Source: Methylobacterium sp. FF17 (GTDB lineage Bacteria; Pseudomonadota; Alphaproteobacteria; Rhizobiales; Beijerinckiaceae). Taken from it: a stretch of DNA of 64,000 nt. Within the stretch, counting starts at the first letter, position 1, and every line of letters begins with the position of its first letter. Positions 47,117 through 55,675 of this stretch are shown one piece after another. Under the pieces are notes generated by a model. It was not told the DNA's origin. It did no database searches and saw nothing but the letters and a program-made list of their open reading frames with translations. The DNA is taken from positions 2,930,001 through 2,994,000 of the forward strand of contig NZ_CP107532.1 in the NCBI RefSeq assembly GCF_025813715.1. The letters run 5' to 3'. The position numbers and the translations under genes were made by a program.

Positions 47117-48241
47117 ATGATGGCGGCACTTCTCCGTCTGGTCGTGGCCTGGGGCAGCGTCGCCGCCTTCTCGGTCTACGGGTCCGCATGGCTGGCCAGC
47201 CTCGATTCGCCCCTCTGGGCCATCGGCCTGTTCCTCTGGCTCTTCGCCGTCATCATGTGGGCGGCGTTCGGCGTCGTGCACGAGGCGGAGGAACTGGCGC
47301 ACATGCTCGGCGAGCCGCTGGGCACCCTGGTGCTGACGCTGGCCATCGTCGTCATCGAGGTCGCCCTGGTCTCGGCCGTGATGCTGTCGTCGAAGGCCGT
47401 GCCGACACTGGGACGCGACACGATGTTCGCGGTCCTGATGATCGTGCTCAACGGCATCGTCGGGCTCGGCCTCGTCATCGGCGGGCTGCGCCATCACCAG
47501 CAATCCTACAACCTCCAGGGCACCTCGGCCTTCCTGTCTGTCATCATCCCGCTGGCGACCATCGCGCTCATCATCCCGAACTTCACCACCTCGACCACGG
47601 GCGGCACCCTCTCGACCCTGCAGGCCGTGGCCTTCTCGGTGTTCACGGTGTCGCTCTACGGCATCTTCCTGATGATTCAGACCGGGCGGCACCGGAGCTT
47701 CTTCATCCATGACGGCGGCCAGATGGTGCGCTCCAACGCCGACGTTCCCGCCGACGTGGAGACCGGCGGCGCCGGGGGCGTGAAGGCCCGCGAGGTCCTC
47801 AAGCACACCGTCCTGCTCATCGCCAACATCCTGCCCATCGTGCTCCTCTCGAAGAGCCTCGCGGCGATCCTCGACCACGGCATCGAGGCGCTCGGCGCCC
47901 CGACCGCCCTGGGCGGCGTCCTCATCGCCGCCATCGTGTTCACGCCGGAAGGCATCAGCGCCCTGAAGGCGGTGGCCCGCAACGAATTGCAGCGGGCGAT
48001 CAACCTGTGCCTGGGGGCGGCGACCTCCACCATCGGCCTCACCGTGCCGGCGATCCTGGCGGTGGGCCTGATCTCGGGGCAGACCGTGGTGCTCGGCCTC
48101 GCGCCGACCGAGATGACGCTCCTCGTAGTGACGTTGATCCTGAGTACCCTGACGTTCTCGGGGCTTCGGACCACGGTCTTGGAAGGCGCGGTGCACCTCG
48201 TTGTGTTTTTCGTCTATCTCGTGCTCATCTTCAGCCCGTGA
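47117..48241 (+). CDS. Calcium:proton antiporter, ChaA/CaCA family
   Basis: A 374-residue inner-membrane exchanger with about eleven hydrophobic helices. The two alpha-repeats of the CaCA superfamily are visible: an acidic [12 protein letters not shown] segment at about 78-89, and [20 protein letters not shown] at about 275-294. The form resembles ChaA and the ionic transporter y4hA type. Likely role: export of Ca2+, or Na+/K+ at high pH, driven by protons. Two ATG codons in a row (47117, 47120) follow AAGGTG. It overlaps the next gene as TGATG, so translation is probably linked. Confidence 0.9.
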   Translation: MMAALLRLVVAWGSVAAFSVYGSAWLASLDSPLWAIGLFLWLFAVIMWAAFGVVHEAEELAHMLGEPLGTLVLTLAIVVIEVALVSAVMLSSKAVPTLGRDTMFAVLMIVLNGIVGLGLVIGGLRHHQQSYNLQGTSAFLSVIIPLATIALIIPNFTTSTTGGTLSTLQAVAFSVFTVSLYGIFLMIQTGRHRSFFIHDGGQMVRSNADVPADVETGGAGGVKAREVLKHTVLLIANILPIVLLSKSLAAILDHGIEALGAPTALGGVLIAAIVFTPEGISALKAVARNELQRAINLCLGAATSTIGLTVPAILAVGLISGQTVVLGLAPTEMTLLVVTLILSTLTFSGLRTTVLEGAVHLVVFFVYLVLIFSP

Positions 48242-49326
48242 TGGATATCCTCGTCGTCGGTGCCGGAATCGTCGGTCTTGCTGTTGCCCGTGCCCTCGCG
48301 CGGCGCGGTCACGCCGTGGTGGTCGCCGAATCCGAGGGATCGATCGGTACCGGCATCTCCGCCCGGAACTCCGAGGTGATCCACGGAGGGATGTATTACC
48401 CCGCCGGGTCGCTGCGGGCGCGGCACTGCGTTGCCGGCGCGGCGCTGCTCTATGAATTCTGCGAGAGCCACGGCGTGCCCCACCGGCGCTGCGGCAAGCT
48501 CATCGTCGCCACCGACGAAGCCGAGCGTGCCGCCATCGTGGCCATCGCGGCACGGGGCGAAACCAACGGTGTCCCCGGCCTCGTACTCCTGGAGGCGGCC
48601 GAGGCGAAGGCCCTGGAGCCGAACCTCGCCTGCGTCGCCGCCCTGCACGCCCCGGGGACCGGCATCGTGGACAGCCACGCCCTCATGCTCGCGCTGCAGG
48701 GGGATCTGGAGGATGCGGGGGGCGCCATCGCCTTCGACACGCCGGTCGCGGGCCTCGCCTGGGCCGGCGGGCGCTGGGAGGTCACGGTGCAGGGTGAGGC
48801 CCTGCCCTTCGACGCGGTCGTCAACGCCGCCGGCCTCGGCGCGCAGGCGCTCGCCGCCACCGTGGAGGGCTATCCCGCCGCGCGCATCCCGCGCCAGGTC
48901 CTGGCCAAGGGCAGCTACTTCGGTTGCGTCGGGCGCCCCGCCTTCTCGCGCCTGATCTACCCGGCCCCGGTCGAGGGCGGCCTGGGCATCCACCTCACCC
49001 TCGATCTCGCGGGCCGCATGCGCTTCGGGCCGGATGTCGAATGGCTGGACGCGATCGACTACCGGGTGGATCCGGGCCGCGCGCACGCCTTCGCGCAGGC
49101 GATCCGCCGCTACTGGCCGGGCCTGCCGGACGGCGCGCTCACGCCGGACTACGCCGGCATCCGCCCCAAGCTCACGGGCCCCGGCGAGCCGGCGGCGGAT
49201 TTCCGCATCGAAGGTCCGGCCGAGCACGGTTTGAGCGGCCTCGTCCACCTCTACGGGATCGAGAGCCCGGGCCTGACGTCCAGCCTGTCGCTCGCCGAAG
49301 AGGTCGCGGACCGGCTCCTCGCCTGA
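48241..49326 (+). CDS. FAD-dependent oxidoreductase, L-2-hydroxyglutarate oxidase-like
   Basis: A 361-residue DAO-family flavoprotein. It starts directly with the FAD loop [19 protein letters not shown]. The segment [20 protein letters not shown] (about 41-60) is characteristic of the LhgO/L2HGDH branch, which oxidises L-2-hydroxyglutarate to 2-oxoglutarate and passes electrons to quinone. The late [18 protein letters not shown] (about 337-354) also fits. A related glycerol-3-phosphate oxidase is the alternative. It is coupled to the antiporter by TGATG. Its stop abuts the stop of the convergent reductase gene with no base between. Confidence 0.85.
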   Translation: MDILVVGAGIVGLAVARALARRGHAVVVAESEGSIGTGISARNSEVIHGGMYYPAGSLRARHCVAGAALLYEFCESHGVPHRRCGKLIVATDEAERAAIVAIAARGETNGVPGLVLLEAAEAKALEPNLACVAALHAPGTGIVDSHALMLALQGDLEDAGGAIAFDTPVAGLAWAGGRWEVTVQGEALPFDAVVNAAGLGAQALAATVEGYPAARIPRQVLAKGSYFGCVGRPAFSRLIYPAPVEGGLGIHLTLDLAGRMRFGPDVEWLDAIDYRVDPGRAHAFAQAIRRYWPGLPDGALTPDYAGIRPKLTGPGEPAADFRIEGPAEHGLSGLVHLYGIESPGLTSSLSLAEEVADRLLA

Positions 49327-50049
49327 TCAGCCGCCGAAGCGTTCGGTGTGGATGAGGCTGGGATCGAGCCCGGCCTCGACGAGCCGCTCCGCGACGGCGC
49401 TGACGAACGCATTCGACCCGCAGAGATAGGCGTGGCGCGGAGAGCCGAGGCGCTCCAGCGCCTCCGCGATCAGCCCGGCATCGATGCGCCGCCCGCCGGC
49501 CCGGGTCAGGGTCAGCATGAGGTCGAAATGCGGCTCGTCGCGCGCGCGGGTGGCGAGTTCGCCGGCCGCGATCGCCTCGCCGGCCTCGCGCGCCGAGTAC
49601 AGGAGCAGGGCGGGGATTTCCGGCGCGGCGGCCGCCCGGTGGCGCAGCATCGACAGCAGGGGCACGACGCCCGATCCGCCCCCGATCAGCAGCAGCGGCC
49701 CGCCATCCTCCGGGCCCCAGACGAAGGCCCCGCCGATCGGCCCGCGCATTTCGATGGTGTCGCCGACCGCGGCGACGGCGTCGAAGAAGCCCGAGACCTC
49801 TCCCTCCGGCAAGCCCTCGATCAGGAGTTCGATGGTGCCGTCGCCGCCGGGAGGGGAGGCGATGGAGTAGCTGCGCTGGGCCTGATAGCCGTCCGGCGCG
49901 GTGAGGCGCACGTCCACGTGCTGACCGGCCCGCATCGGCCGGTCGAAGGCGACGCGGAAGCGATAGCTCTTCACGCGGGCGCTCGCCGGGGCGATGCCCA
50001 CGAGGGTCGCGTTCAGCCAGGGGAGGGGCCGTGGGTCCGGTTCAATCAC
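49327..50049 (-). CDS. Ferredoxin-NAD(P) reductase-like flavoprotein
   Basis: The 240-residue protein has the two-domain FNR fold: an FAD-binding barrel with QRSYSIASPP (about 57-66) and a nucleotide-binding domain with LLIGGGSGVVPLLSMLRH (about 120-137) and YLCGSNAFVSAV (about 207-218). It has no iron-sulphur domain, so electrons must go to a separate partner. That partner is probably the molybdopterin protein encoded just upstream: the two genes overlap by 8 bases. Together they would form a soluble two-part reductase. Confidence 0.87.
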   Translation of the reverse strand: MIEPDPRPLPWLNATLVGIAPASARVKSYRFRVAFDRPMRAGQHVDVRLTAPDGYQAQRSYSIASPPGGDGTIELLIEGLPEGEVSGFFDAVAAVGDTIEMRGPIGGAFVWGPEDGGPLLLIGGGSGVVPLLSMLRHRAAAAPEIPALLLYSAREAGEAIAAGELATRARDEPHFDLMLTLTRAGGRRIDAGLIAEALERLGSPRHAYLCGSNAFVSAVAERLVEAGLDPSLIHTERFGG

Positions 50050-50647
50050 CGGTGAAGCGCTGCTCGCGCCAGGGATCGCCGTACATGTGGTAGCCGCGCA
50101 GCTCCCAGAACCCGCCCTCGTCGCGCTTCGTGAAGCGCAGGCCCTTCACCCATTTGGCGCTCTTCCAGAAATACAGGTGCGGCACGAGGAGCCGGGCAGG
50201 GCCGCCATGGTCGGGCGGGATCGGCGCGCCGTCGTAATGCGTCGCGACCATGCCCTTGCCGCCCGCGAGGTCGGCCACGGGCACGTTGGTGGTGTAGTCG
50301 TCGTAGCCTTCGGCGAGCAGGAAGTCGGTCGGCGCCGCGATTCCCGCATCCGCCAGCAGGGCGTCGAAGCTCACGCCCTCCCAGGCGGTGTCGAACTTCG
50401 ACCACTTCGTCACGCAGTGGATGTCCCCGCCCCAGCGAGTGCGGGGGAGGGCGTTGAAGGCGTCCCAGGTCCAGGATTTCAGCGGCTTCGAGCCCTCGCT
50501 CAGGGTGAACGACCACGTCGCGAGGTCGATCCGCGGGTTCGGGCCGATCTGCAGCACGGGAAAGTCCTCCGTCAGGTACTGGCCCGGAGGCAGGCGCTCG
50601 CGCGTCGCCTCGGGAGGCCTTCGTCCCGTGAAGCCTCGTGTGCTCAT
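50042..50647 (-). CDS. Sulfite-oxidase-like molybdopterin oxidoreductase, cytosolic
   Basis: The 201-residue protein is a single oxidoreductase-molybdopterin domain. The molybdenum-ligating cysteine is C78 in GGDIHCVTKWSKFD, and the cofactor-site motif HGGPARLLVPHLYFWKSAKWVKGL is seen at about 148-171 (written here in two parts: HGGPARLLVPHLYF, then WKSAKWVKGL). It has no Tat signal, no haem domain and no dimerisation domain, unlike SorA or MsrP, so it should act in the cytoplasm and receive electrons from the coupled flavin reductase. The natural substrate of this sub-family is not known. Confidence 0.87.
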   Translation of the reverse strand: MSTRGFTGRRPPEATRERLPPGQYLTEDFPVLQIGPNPRIDLATWSFTLSEGSKPLKSWTWDAFNALPRTRWGGDIHCVTKWSKFDTAWEGVSFDALLADAGIAAPTDFLLAEGYDDYTTNVPVADLAGGKGMVATHYDGAPIPPDHGGPARLLVPHLYFWKSAKWVKGLRFTKRDEGGFWELRGYHMYGDPWREQRFTGD

Positions 50648-50722
50648 CCGATCCTCGCACCTTGCACCGCCGCCGCCCGAACGCCGGTCGGCGATCGGAT
50701 CGCCCGGCAGGGTAGCATCGCC

Positions 50723-50887
50723 TCAGCGATCGCGCAGCACCAGCCAGAGCGCGTGAATGGTGCCGGGCAGCACGAAGAAGATCGTCAGCAGGATGTTCAG
50801 AAGGAATTGCAGACCGATGCCGTTGTTCATCAGAACCGCGACCGGGGGCAGGAAGATCGCGAGGAGGATTTTAACGAGGTTCGACAC
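50723..50887 (-). CDS. YqaE/Pmp3-family small membrane protein
   Basis: A 54-residue peptide with two transmembrane helices (about 4-22 and 28-50). KILLAIFLPPVAVLMNNGIG and the later FFVLPGTIHALWLVL carry the Pmp3/UPF0057 signature. Family members are induced by salt, cold or membrane stress and affect membrane potential. The GTG start at 50887 has GGAG seven bases upstream; a longer frame to 50998 is less likely. It is divergent from the methyltransferase-like gene. Confidence 0.9.
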   Translation of the reverse strand: MSNLVKILLAIFLPPVAVLMNNGIGLQFLLNILLTIFFVLPGTIHALWLVLRDR

Positions 50888-50996
50888 GGTGGCTCCAGAG
50901 CGATTGCGGGCGCGGGTTCCCGCGCGCAAAGACCCAAGCGCAACGGTATCGGTGACTTCGGGTTCCCGGCCGCGCCGCTTTTGATCGGACGTCGCC

Positions 50997-51740
50997 ATGC
51001 TGATCGAACTCCTGCACTGGCTGACGACGCCGGCGCCCCTGGCCCACCGGCGACGCGGCTACGTGCGCGAAAGCGTCCTGCTGCTGTCGCGGTCGCGGCG
51101 CTGCCGCTCCGCCTGGGCCGGGCATCTCGAGCGCTCGCGGGCGGCGGTGATCGCGGCCTGCGCCAACCTGCCCCGGCGCCGGATCGCGGTCGTGCTCGGC
51201 TCGGGCCTCCTGCAGGACGTGCCGCTGGCGCACCTCGCCGAGCGGTTCGAGGCCGTCCACCTCGTGGACGCGGTGCATCTCTGGCCGGCGCGACGGGCGG
51301 TGCGCGCCTATCCCAACGTCCGCCTCGTCACGGCTGACCTGACGGGCCTATCCGGGGGCAGCGCCTCCCTGCACGACCTCTGCGCCGGTGCGGATGTGGA
51401 TTTCGTGGTCTCGGCGAACGTTCTCTCGCAACTGCCGATCCTGCCCCTCGACCGGCCCGGCCCCCAGCCTCCCGACCTCGGCCGGCGGATCGTCGCCGCG
51501 CATCTCGATGGTCTGGCGGCTCTGGCGGCCCGGGTCTGCCTTCTCACCGACGTGGAGCAAGTGGAAGAGGACCGCGCGGGTCGGGTCACCGACCGCCTCG
51601 ACCTCCTGCATGGGGTGCGCCTCGGCGAACCCGACCGGCGCTGGACCTGGGACCTCGCCCCCTTCGGCGAGGCGGCCCGCGACATGCGTCAGCGCCACCA
51701 GGTCCAAGCCTTCCTCGATTGGCGCGGCCCCGAAACGTGA
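50997..51740 (+). CDS. Methyltransferase-like protein of unknown specificity
   Basis: The 247-residue protein has a Rossmann core resembling class I SAM methyltransferases: RIAVVLGSGLLQDVPL (about 62-77), then EAVHLVDAVHL with the acidic residue at strand 2, then VRLVTADLTG and FVVSANVLSQLPIL (about 132-145). The usual GxGxG of motif I is only partly kept (GSGLLQ), so SAM binding is not certain. An N-terminal helical lead holds many Arg residues (HRRRGYVRESVLLLSRSRRC). Its stop codon lies inside the stem of the downstream terminator. Confidence 0.65.
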   Translation: MLIELLHWLTTPAPLAHRRRGYVRESVLLLSRSRRCRSAWAGHLERSRAAVIAACANLPRRRIAVVLGSGLLQDVPLAHLAERFEAVHLVDAVHLWPARRAVRAYPNVRLVTADLTGLSGGSASLHDLCAGADVDFVVSANVLSQLPILPLDRPGPQPPDLGRRIVAAHLDGLAALAARVCLLTDVEQVEEDRAGRVTDRLDLLHGVRLGEPDRRWTWDLAPFGEAARDMRQRHQVQAFLDWRGPET

Positions 51741-51769
51741 AAGGCCGCCCCGGGGAGGGGCGGCCTTTC
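51739..51769. terminator. Strong bidirectional terminator
   Basis: GAAAGGCCGCCCC at 51739-51751 pairs perfectly over 13 bp with 51757-51769 around a 5-base loop. AAA on one side and TTT on the other give U-runs in both directions. It lies between two convergent genes and includes the last bases of the plus-strand stop codon. Confidence 0.85.
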
Positions 51770-51790
51770 AGCATGCGATGGTGCCGGACC

Positions 51791-53173
51791 TTACTCGGTC
51801 ACCGGCGGAGCGTCGTTCGTGGCGCCTTCGCCACCCTCGCCACCTTCGGAACCCTCGAACCGGGCCCGCCGACGACGGCGGGGCTTGGGCGCGGGGGCCT
51901 CGTCGGAGGCCGGGGCCGGAGCGGCCCGTGCCGTTTCGACGTCGGGCGCCGTCTCGGGGGTACGATCGGGCGCCGCCACCGGACGGGGCGGCGTCATCAG
52001 GAAGGCCGGCAGGCCGGCGACCTCCTCGGCTGGGACGCGCGCTTCCTGCTCGTCGCGGCGACGGCTGCGCCGCGGCGCGGCCTCACCGGTCCGGGCCGGG
52101 CGCTGCTCCGTCCGCGGCAGCTCCTGGCGCGGCGCGTCGGGACCGGCCGAGTCCGGGCGGACCGGCTCGGAGACCTGTCCCTCGACACGGCCGTTGCCGT
52201 AACGCGGGGACTCGCTCCGAACCGGGTTCGGCCGGTTGAAGTCCTGGCGCGGCTGCTCCTGGCGCGGTTGGTCTTGGCGTGGCTGGTCCTGGCGGGCCTG
52301 ATCCGGGCGCTGGTTGTCACCGCGCCCGGTCTCGGGCCGGCTGTAATCCTGACGGCCGAAATCCTGGCGCGGGGCGTCGTTTCGGTTGGACTCCGGCCGG
52401 TTGAAATCCTGCCGGTTCGAGTCGGTCCTGTTCGAGTCCTGCCGGTTCGAATCTTGCCGGTTCGAGTCCTGCCGATTGAACTCCTGGCGGTTGCCGTCCG
52501 GCCGCTGGAAATCCTGCCGGCCGGCTTCGTCGCGGCGACCGTAATCCGGACGGTTTCCGTCGCGCTGACCTTCGAAACGCTGCTGGCGATCGTTGCGGTT
52601 GTTGAAGCGGTCGCGGCGGTTGGGGCGGTTGCCTTCCGGCCCGGCGTCGGGACGCGAGTCCTGACGGTTCTCGTACCGGGGCTCCTGCCGGTTTTCCTGC
52701 CGGTTCTCTTGCCTGTTTTCCTGGCGGTTCTCTTGCCGGTTTTCTTGCCGGTTCTCTTGCCGACCCTCGTAGGGCTGCGGCTGCTGGCCCGCATCGGCGT
52801 AATCGTCCGCGTAGCCGTTCGCGCCGTAGCTGGAGGCGGCATAGCCCTGGGGGGCGCCCTGGCCGTCATCCTCGCCGTCGTCATCCGCGTCGTCGAAGCC
52901 ACGGGCATAGCCGCCGACCTGCTGCCGGGTCTGCTCCTGGGCGCCGGAGATGATCCGGAAATAGTGCTCGCCGTGCTGGAAGTAGTTCTCGGCCGCCACC
53001 GGGTCGCCGCTGGCCTGCGCGTCGCGGGCGAGCTGGGCGTACTTGTCGGCGATGTGCTGGGCGGTACCGCGAATCTTGACGTCGGGGCCGTTGGATTCGT
53101 AGGAGCGCGTGAGCGGATTGGGACCCTTGGGGCGGTTGCGGCCGCGCATCCGTCTATTCTGGTTTGGTCTCAT
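51791..53173 (-). CDS. DUF4167 domain protein with long Arg/Gln/Asp/Asn-rich repeats
   Basis: The first 75 residues (MRPNQNRRMRGRNRPKGP, RGTAQHIADKYAQLARDA, FQHGEHYFRI) are the DUF4167 domain found across alphaproteobacteria, here at its usual place beside prmC-prfA. The remaining 385 residues are low-complexity: six RQEN repeats at 138-161, then NRQDS-type repeats to about 312, then an Ala/Pro/Glu-rich stretch and a basic cluster PKPRRRRRARF near 438-448. This composition is like that of RNA-binding, condensate-forming proteins, but no function is established for the family. The plus-strand frame opposite (51719-53293) is its shadow. Confidence 0.88.
   Translation of the reverse strand: MRPNQNRRMRGRNRPKGPNPLTRSYESNGPDVKIRGTAQHIADKYAQLARDAQASGDPVAAENYFQHGEHYFRIISGAQEQTRQQVGGYARGFDDADDDGEDDGQGAPQGYAASSYGANGYADDYADAGQQPQPYEGRQENRQENRQENRQENRQENRQENRQEPRYENRQDSRPDAGPEGNRPNRRDRFNNRNDRQQRFEGQRDGNRPDYGRRDEAGRQDFQRPDGNRQEFNRQDSNRQDSNRQDSNRTDSNRQDFNRPESNRNDAPRQDFGRQDYSRPETGRGDNQRPDQARQDQPRQDQPRQEQPRQDFNRPNPVRSESPRYGNGRVEGQVSEPVRPDSAGPDAPRQELPRTEQRPARTGEAAPRRSRRRDEQEARVPAEEVAGLPAFLMTPPRPVAAPDRTPETAPDVETARAAPAPASDEAPAPKPRRRRRARFEGSEGGEGGEGATNDAPPVTE
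52238..52492 (-). repeat. 15-bp coding repeats (NRQDS type) in the DUF4167 gene
   Basis: About 15 degenerate pentapeptide units follow each other at residues 228-312, including four nearly identical NRQDS/NRTDS copies. Later units drift to PRQDQ and PRQEQ. The unit length keeps the reading frame. Confidence 0.75.
52679..52762 (-). repeat. 12-bp coding minisatellite (RQEN) in the DUF4167 gene
   Basis: Six RQEN units plus one RQEP at residues 138-165. On the plus strand the unit reads GTTCTCTTGCCG or GTTTTCTTGCCG with few changes, so the copies are recent at DNA level as well as protein level. Confidence 0.85.
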
Positions 53174-53587
53174 CGGTCTCGATTGACCCTCGTTCGTCTC
53201 GGAGCGTCTGAAGATGCGGCGGGTCCAGGCGATGACGGCGCCCTGTTCTGGCCCGTCGGTGCGCCGCGTGATCCGGGTCCGATGTATCCGTGATCGCTTT
53301 CGCCGTGCTTGCCGTCTATCCCTCGACCGAGGCGCGCGCTGTGCGTCCAGGCGTCCTTCGGCTATCGGGCTTGCGGGTGACCAAGCTCATGCGCTTCGTG
53401 CCGCGCGTACCAGCCTGATCGTGGGGAGATCGTCTAAGAGCGTCGCGGACCAGAGCCGCAACCCGTCCTACCGCGATCCATCGTAATGGACCGTTCGCGA
53501 TCTGGAACAGAGCCTAGCGACTCGCGGATACCGCAACAAGCTTTTTTTGCACGACTCCCGGTTGAGATGGCCGGTATTTCGTCTCAT
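53174..53587 (-). promoter_or_regulatory. Long leader region of DUF4167 with a candidate distal promoter
   Basis: This 414-bp gap holds no supported gene. On the minus strand TTGTTG (53534-53539) and TAGGCT (53511-53516) are separated by exactly 17 bp, a good sigma-70 arrangement, preceded by an A-rich run (plus-strand CTTTTTTT at 53541-53548). Transcription from there would begin near 53504 and give a leader of about 330 nt before the DUF4167 ATG. A closer promoter or a small RNA in this stretch is possible. Confidence 0.45.
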
Positions 53588-54481
53588 TCACGGGTTTTCC
53601 ACGCCTGATCGTGCGTGATCGGGCTGGAATGCGACGACCCGGGCGTGCCCCGCGAGGTCTTCCACAATGCGCTCGGGCGCGAGCCCGGCTCCGCGGCCGA
53701 GCCGCCCCACCGCATCGGCCTGATCGTACCCGACCTCGAACACCAGGGCTCCCCCCGGCGCGAGCCGGACCGGTCCCGACGCCAGACCCTGCAGGATGGC
53801 GCGGTAGGCGTCGAGGCCGTCCGCCCCGCCATCGAGGGCGGCGGCGGGATCGTGGTCGCGGACCTCGGTGGCGAGATCCGCGATCGTCGCGCTGGCGATA
53901 TAGGGCGGGTTCGAGACGACGAGGTCGAAGGCGCCGGTGAGGCCGGCCGTCCAGTCCGCCGCCACGAAGGCGGCGCGTTCGGCGACGCCATTGCGCACGG
54001 CGTTGCGCCGGGCCTGGGCGAGCGCGGCCTGCGAACGGTCGATTCCGATCCCGTGCGCCTTCGGACGCTCGCCGAGCAGCGCCACCAGGATGCAGCCCGA
54101 GCCGGTGCCGAGGTCGAGGATCCGTAACGGCCGCTCCCGACCGGGCTGCAGGGCGAGGGCGGTTTCCACCAGGGTCTCGGTGTCGGGGCGTGGCACCAGG
54201 GTCTCGGGCGACAGGTCGAAGGCGCGGCCCCAGAATTCCCAGGTGCCGACGATCCGGGCGACCGGCTCGCCCGCGAGGCGCCGGTGCAGGGCCTCGGATA
54301 GGCGTTCCGCGCCGGCGGGCCCGAGGAGCGCGGCGCCGTGCAGGATCAGGTCGGTGGGGGTGAGCCCGAGCAGGTCGAGCACGAGGAAGCGGGCATCGTT
54401 GCCGGTGATGCCCCCGGCGGCCAGCGCCTCGCTCATGCGCCGGACGGCCTCGCTGCGGCTCTGCGCGGGGTCGAAGGTCAT
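53588..54481 (-). CDS. prmC: Release factor glutamine methyltransferase PrmC (HemK)
   Basis: PrmC methylates the glutamine of the GGQ motif in release factors 1 and 2. The 297-residue protein has the N-terminal helical domain with ARFLVLDLLGLTPTDLIL, then the catalytic domain with LDLGTGSGCILVALL (SAM loop) and the substrate motif NPPY in VVSNPPYIAS. The partner prfA lies directly upstream. ATG 54481 is chosen; GTG at 54505, only 6 bp after prfA, would add eight residues and cannot be excluded. Confidence 0.95.
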   Translation of the reverse strand: MTFDPAQSRSEAVRRMSEALAAGGITGNDARFLVLDLLGLTPTDLILHGAALLGPAGAERLSEALHRRLAGEPVARIVGTWEFWGRAFDLSPETLVPRPDTETLVETALALQPGRERPLRILDLGTGSGCILVALLGERPKAHGIGIDRSQAALAQARRNAVRNGVAERAAFVAADWTAGLTGAFDLVVSNPPYIASATIADLATEVRDHDPAAALDGGADGLDAYRAILQGLASGPVRLAPGGALVFEVGYDQADAVGRLGRGAGLAPERIVEDLAGHARVVAFQPDHARSGVENP

Positions 54482-54510
54482 CTCGGGCGTCCGACCCCCT
54501 GCCACGGCCG

Positions 54511-55596
54511 TCAGGCCATGCCCTCGGCCGCGAGCAGCTCGGCCTGATGCTCCGTCACCAGTGCGTCCACGAGCTCGTCGAGGGCCTCGCCCGCCAGCAC
54601 CTCCGTCAGCTTGTAGAGGGTCAGGTTGATGCGGTGGTCGGTGACCCGCGCCTGCGGGAAGTTGTAGGTGCGGATGCGCTCCGAGCGGTCGCCGGAGCCG
54701 ACCTGGGACTTGCGGTCGGCGGCCCGGGCCGCGTCCTTGGCGGTGCGCTCGGCGTCGTAGAGCTTGGAGCGCAGAAGCGACATCGCGCGGGCACGGTTCT
54801 TGTGCTGCGATCGCTCCTCCTGGACGAAGATGACGATGCCGCTCGGCATGTGGGTGATGCGGATGGCCGACTCCGTCTTGTTGACGTGCTGTCCGCCCGC
54901 CCCCTGCGAACGCATGGTGTCGATCTTCAGGTCGGCATCGTTGATGACGATGTCGACTTCCTCGGCCTCGGGCAGGACCGCGACGGTGGCGGCCGAGGTG
55001 TGGATGCGCCCCTGCGCCTCGGTGTCGGGGACGCGCTGGACCCGGTGGGCGCCGCTCTCGAACTTCAGGCGCGCGAACACGCCCTTGCCCTTCACCTCGG
55101 CGATGACCTCGCGATAGCCGCCGGCCGTTCCCTCGCTCTCGGAGATCACCTCCACCTTCCAGCCCTTGGCGTCCGCGTAGCGGCCGTACATCCGGAAGAG
55201 GTCGCCGGCGAAGAGGGCGGCCTCGTCGCCGCCCGTGCCGGCGCGGATCTCGAGGATCGCGCTCTTCTCGTCCGCCGAATCCTTCGGCAGCAGGATGAGC
55301 TGCAGGGCGCGGTGCGCGGCCTCCAGCCCCGCCTCGGCGTCGGGCTTCTCCTCGGCGGCCAGGGCCCGCATCTCGGAATCGCTGCCCGGCTCGTCGATCA
55401 GGGCCTGGATCTCGGCGAGGTTGCGCGCGGCGGCACGATAGGCGTGGATGGCCGCGACCACGCCCTCGAGCTCCGAGAGTTCGCGCGAGAGCTGCACGAA
55501 GGTGTCGGAATCCGCCGATCCCGCACTCAGCGTGGCGGTGACGATGTCGTGGCGCGTCAGGATCGCGTCGAGACGCTCTGCAGGAATAGGGGTCAT
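54511..55596 (-). CDS. prfA: Peptide chain release factor 1
   Basis: RF1 reads UAA and UAG stop codons and triggers peptide release. The protein is 361 residues, the normal size. The GGQ motif is at 234-236 ([12 protein letters not shown]). The stop-codon-reading tripeptide region reads [14 protein letters not shown] at 189-202, with PDT in place of the E. coli PAT, a kind of change I believe is usual in alphaproteobacteria. It stands between ptsP and prmC on one strand; the modifying enzyme follows it directly. Confidence 0.97.
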   Translation of the reverse strand: MTPIPAERLDAILTRHDIVTATLSAGSADSDTFVQLSRELSELEGVVAAIHAYRAAARNLAEIQALIDEPGSDSEMRALAAEEKPDAEAGLEAAHRALQLILLPKDSADEKSAILEIRAGTGGDEAALFAGDLFRMYGRYADAKGWKVEVISESEGTAGGYREVIAEVKGKGVFARLKFESGAHRVQRVPDTEAQGRIHTSAATVAVLPEAEEVDIVINDADLKIDTMRSQGAGGQHVNKTESAIRITHMPSGIVIFVQEERSQHKNRARAMSLLRSKLYDAERTAKDAARAADRKSQVGSGDRSERIRTYNFPQARVTDHRINLTLYKLTEVLAGEALDELVDALVTEHQAELLAAEGMA

Positions 55597-55675
55597 CGCC
55601 CGTCGAAAACTCTCATCAGTGCAGGGGCTCGCCGGCCCGCGTTAGGACCGGCGACGGGGTCGCGGCACGACCCGT

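Noticed and set aside
52238..52762. Regular short repeats that could suggest a CRISPR array
   Set aside because: Units are 12 and 15 bp with no spacers, are in frame, and encode amino-acid repeats.
51719..53293. A 524-codon plus-strand frame rich in Leu and Val that looks like a membrane protein
   Set aside because: It is the complement of the RQEN/NRQDS repeats of DUF4167, which produces LPV-type repeats; DUF4167 has a real family domain at its start.
53214..53486. A 90-codon plus-strand frame in the gap between DUF4167 and prmC
   Set aside because: No ribosome site, Arg/Ser-rich random composition and no recognisable domain.
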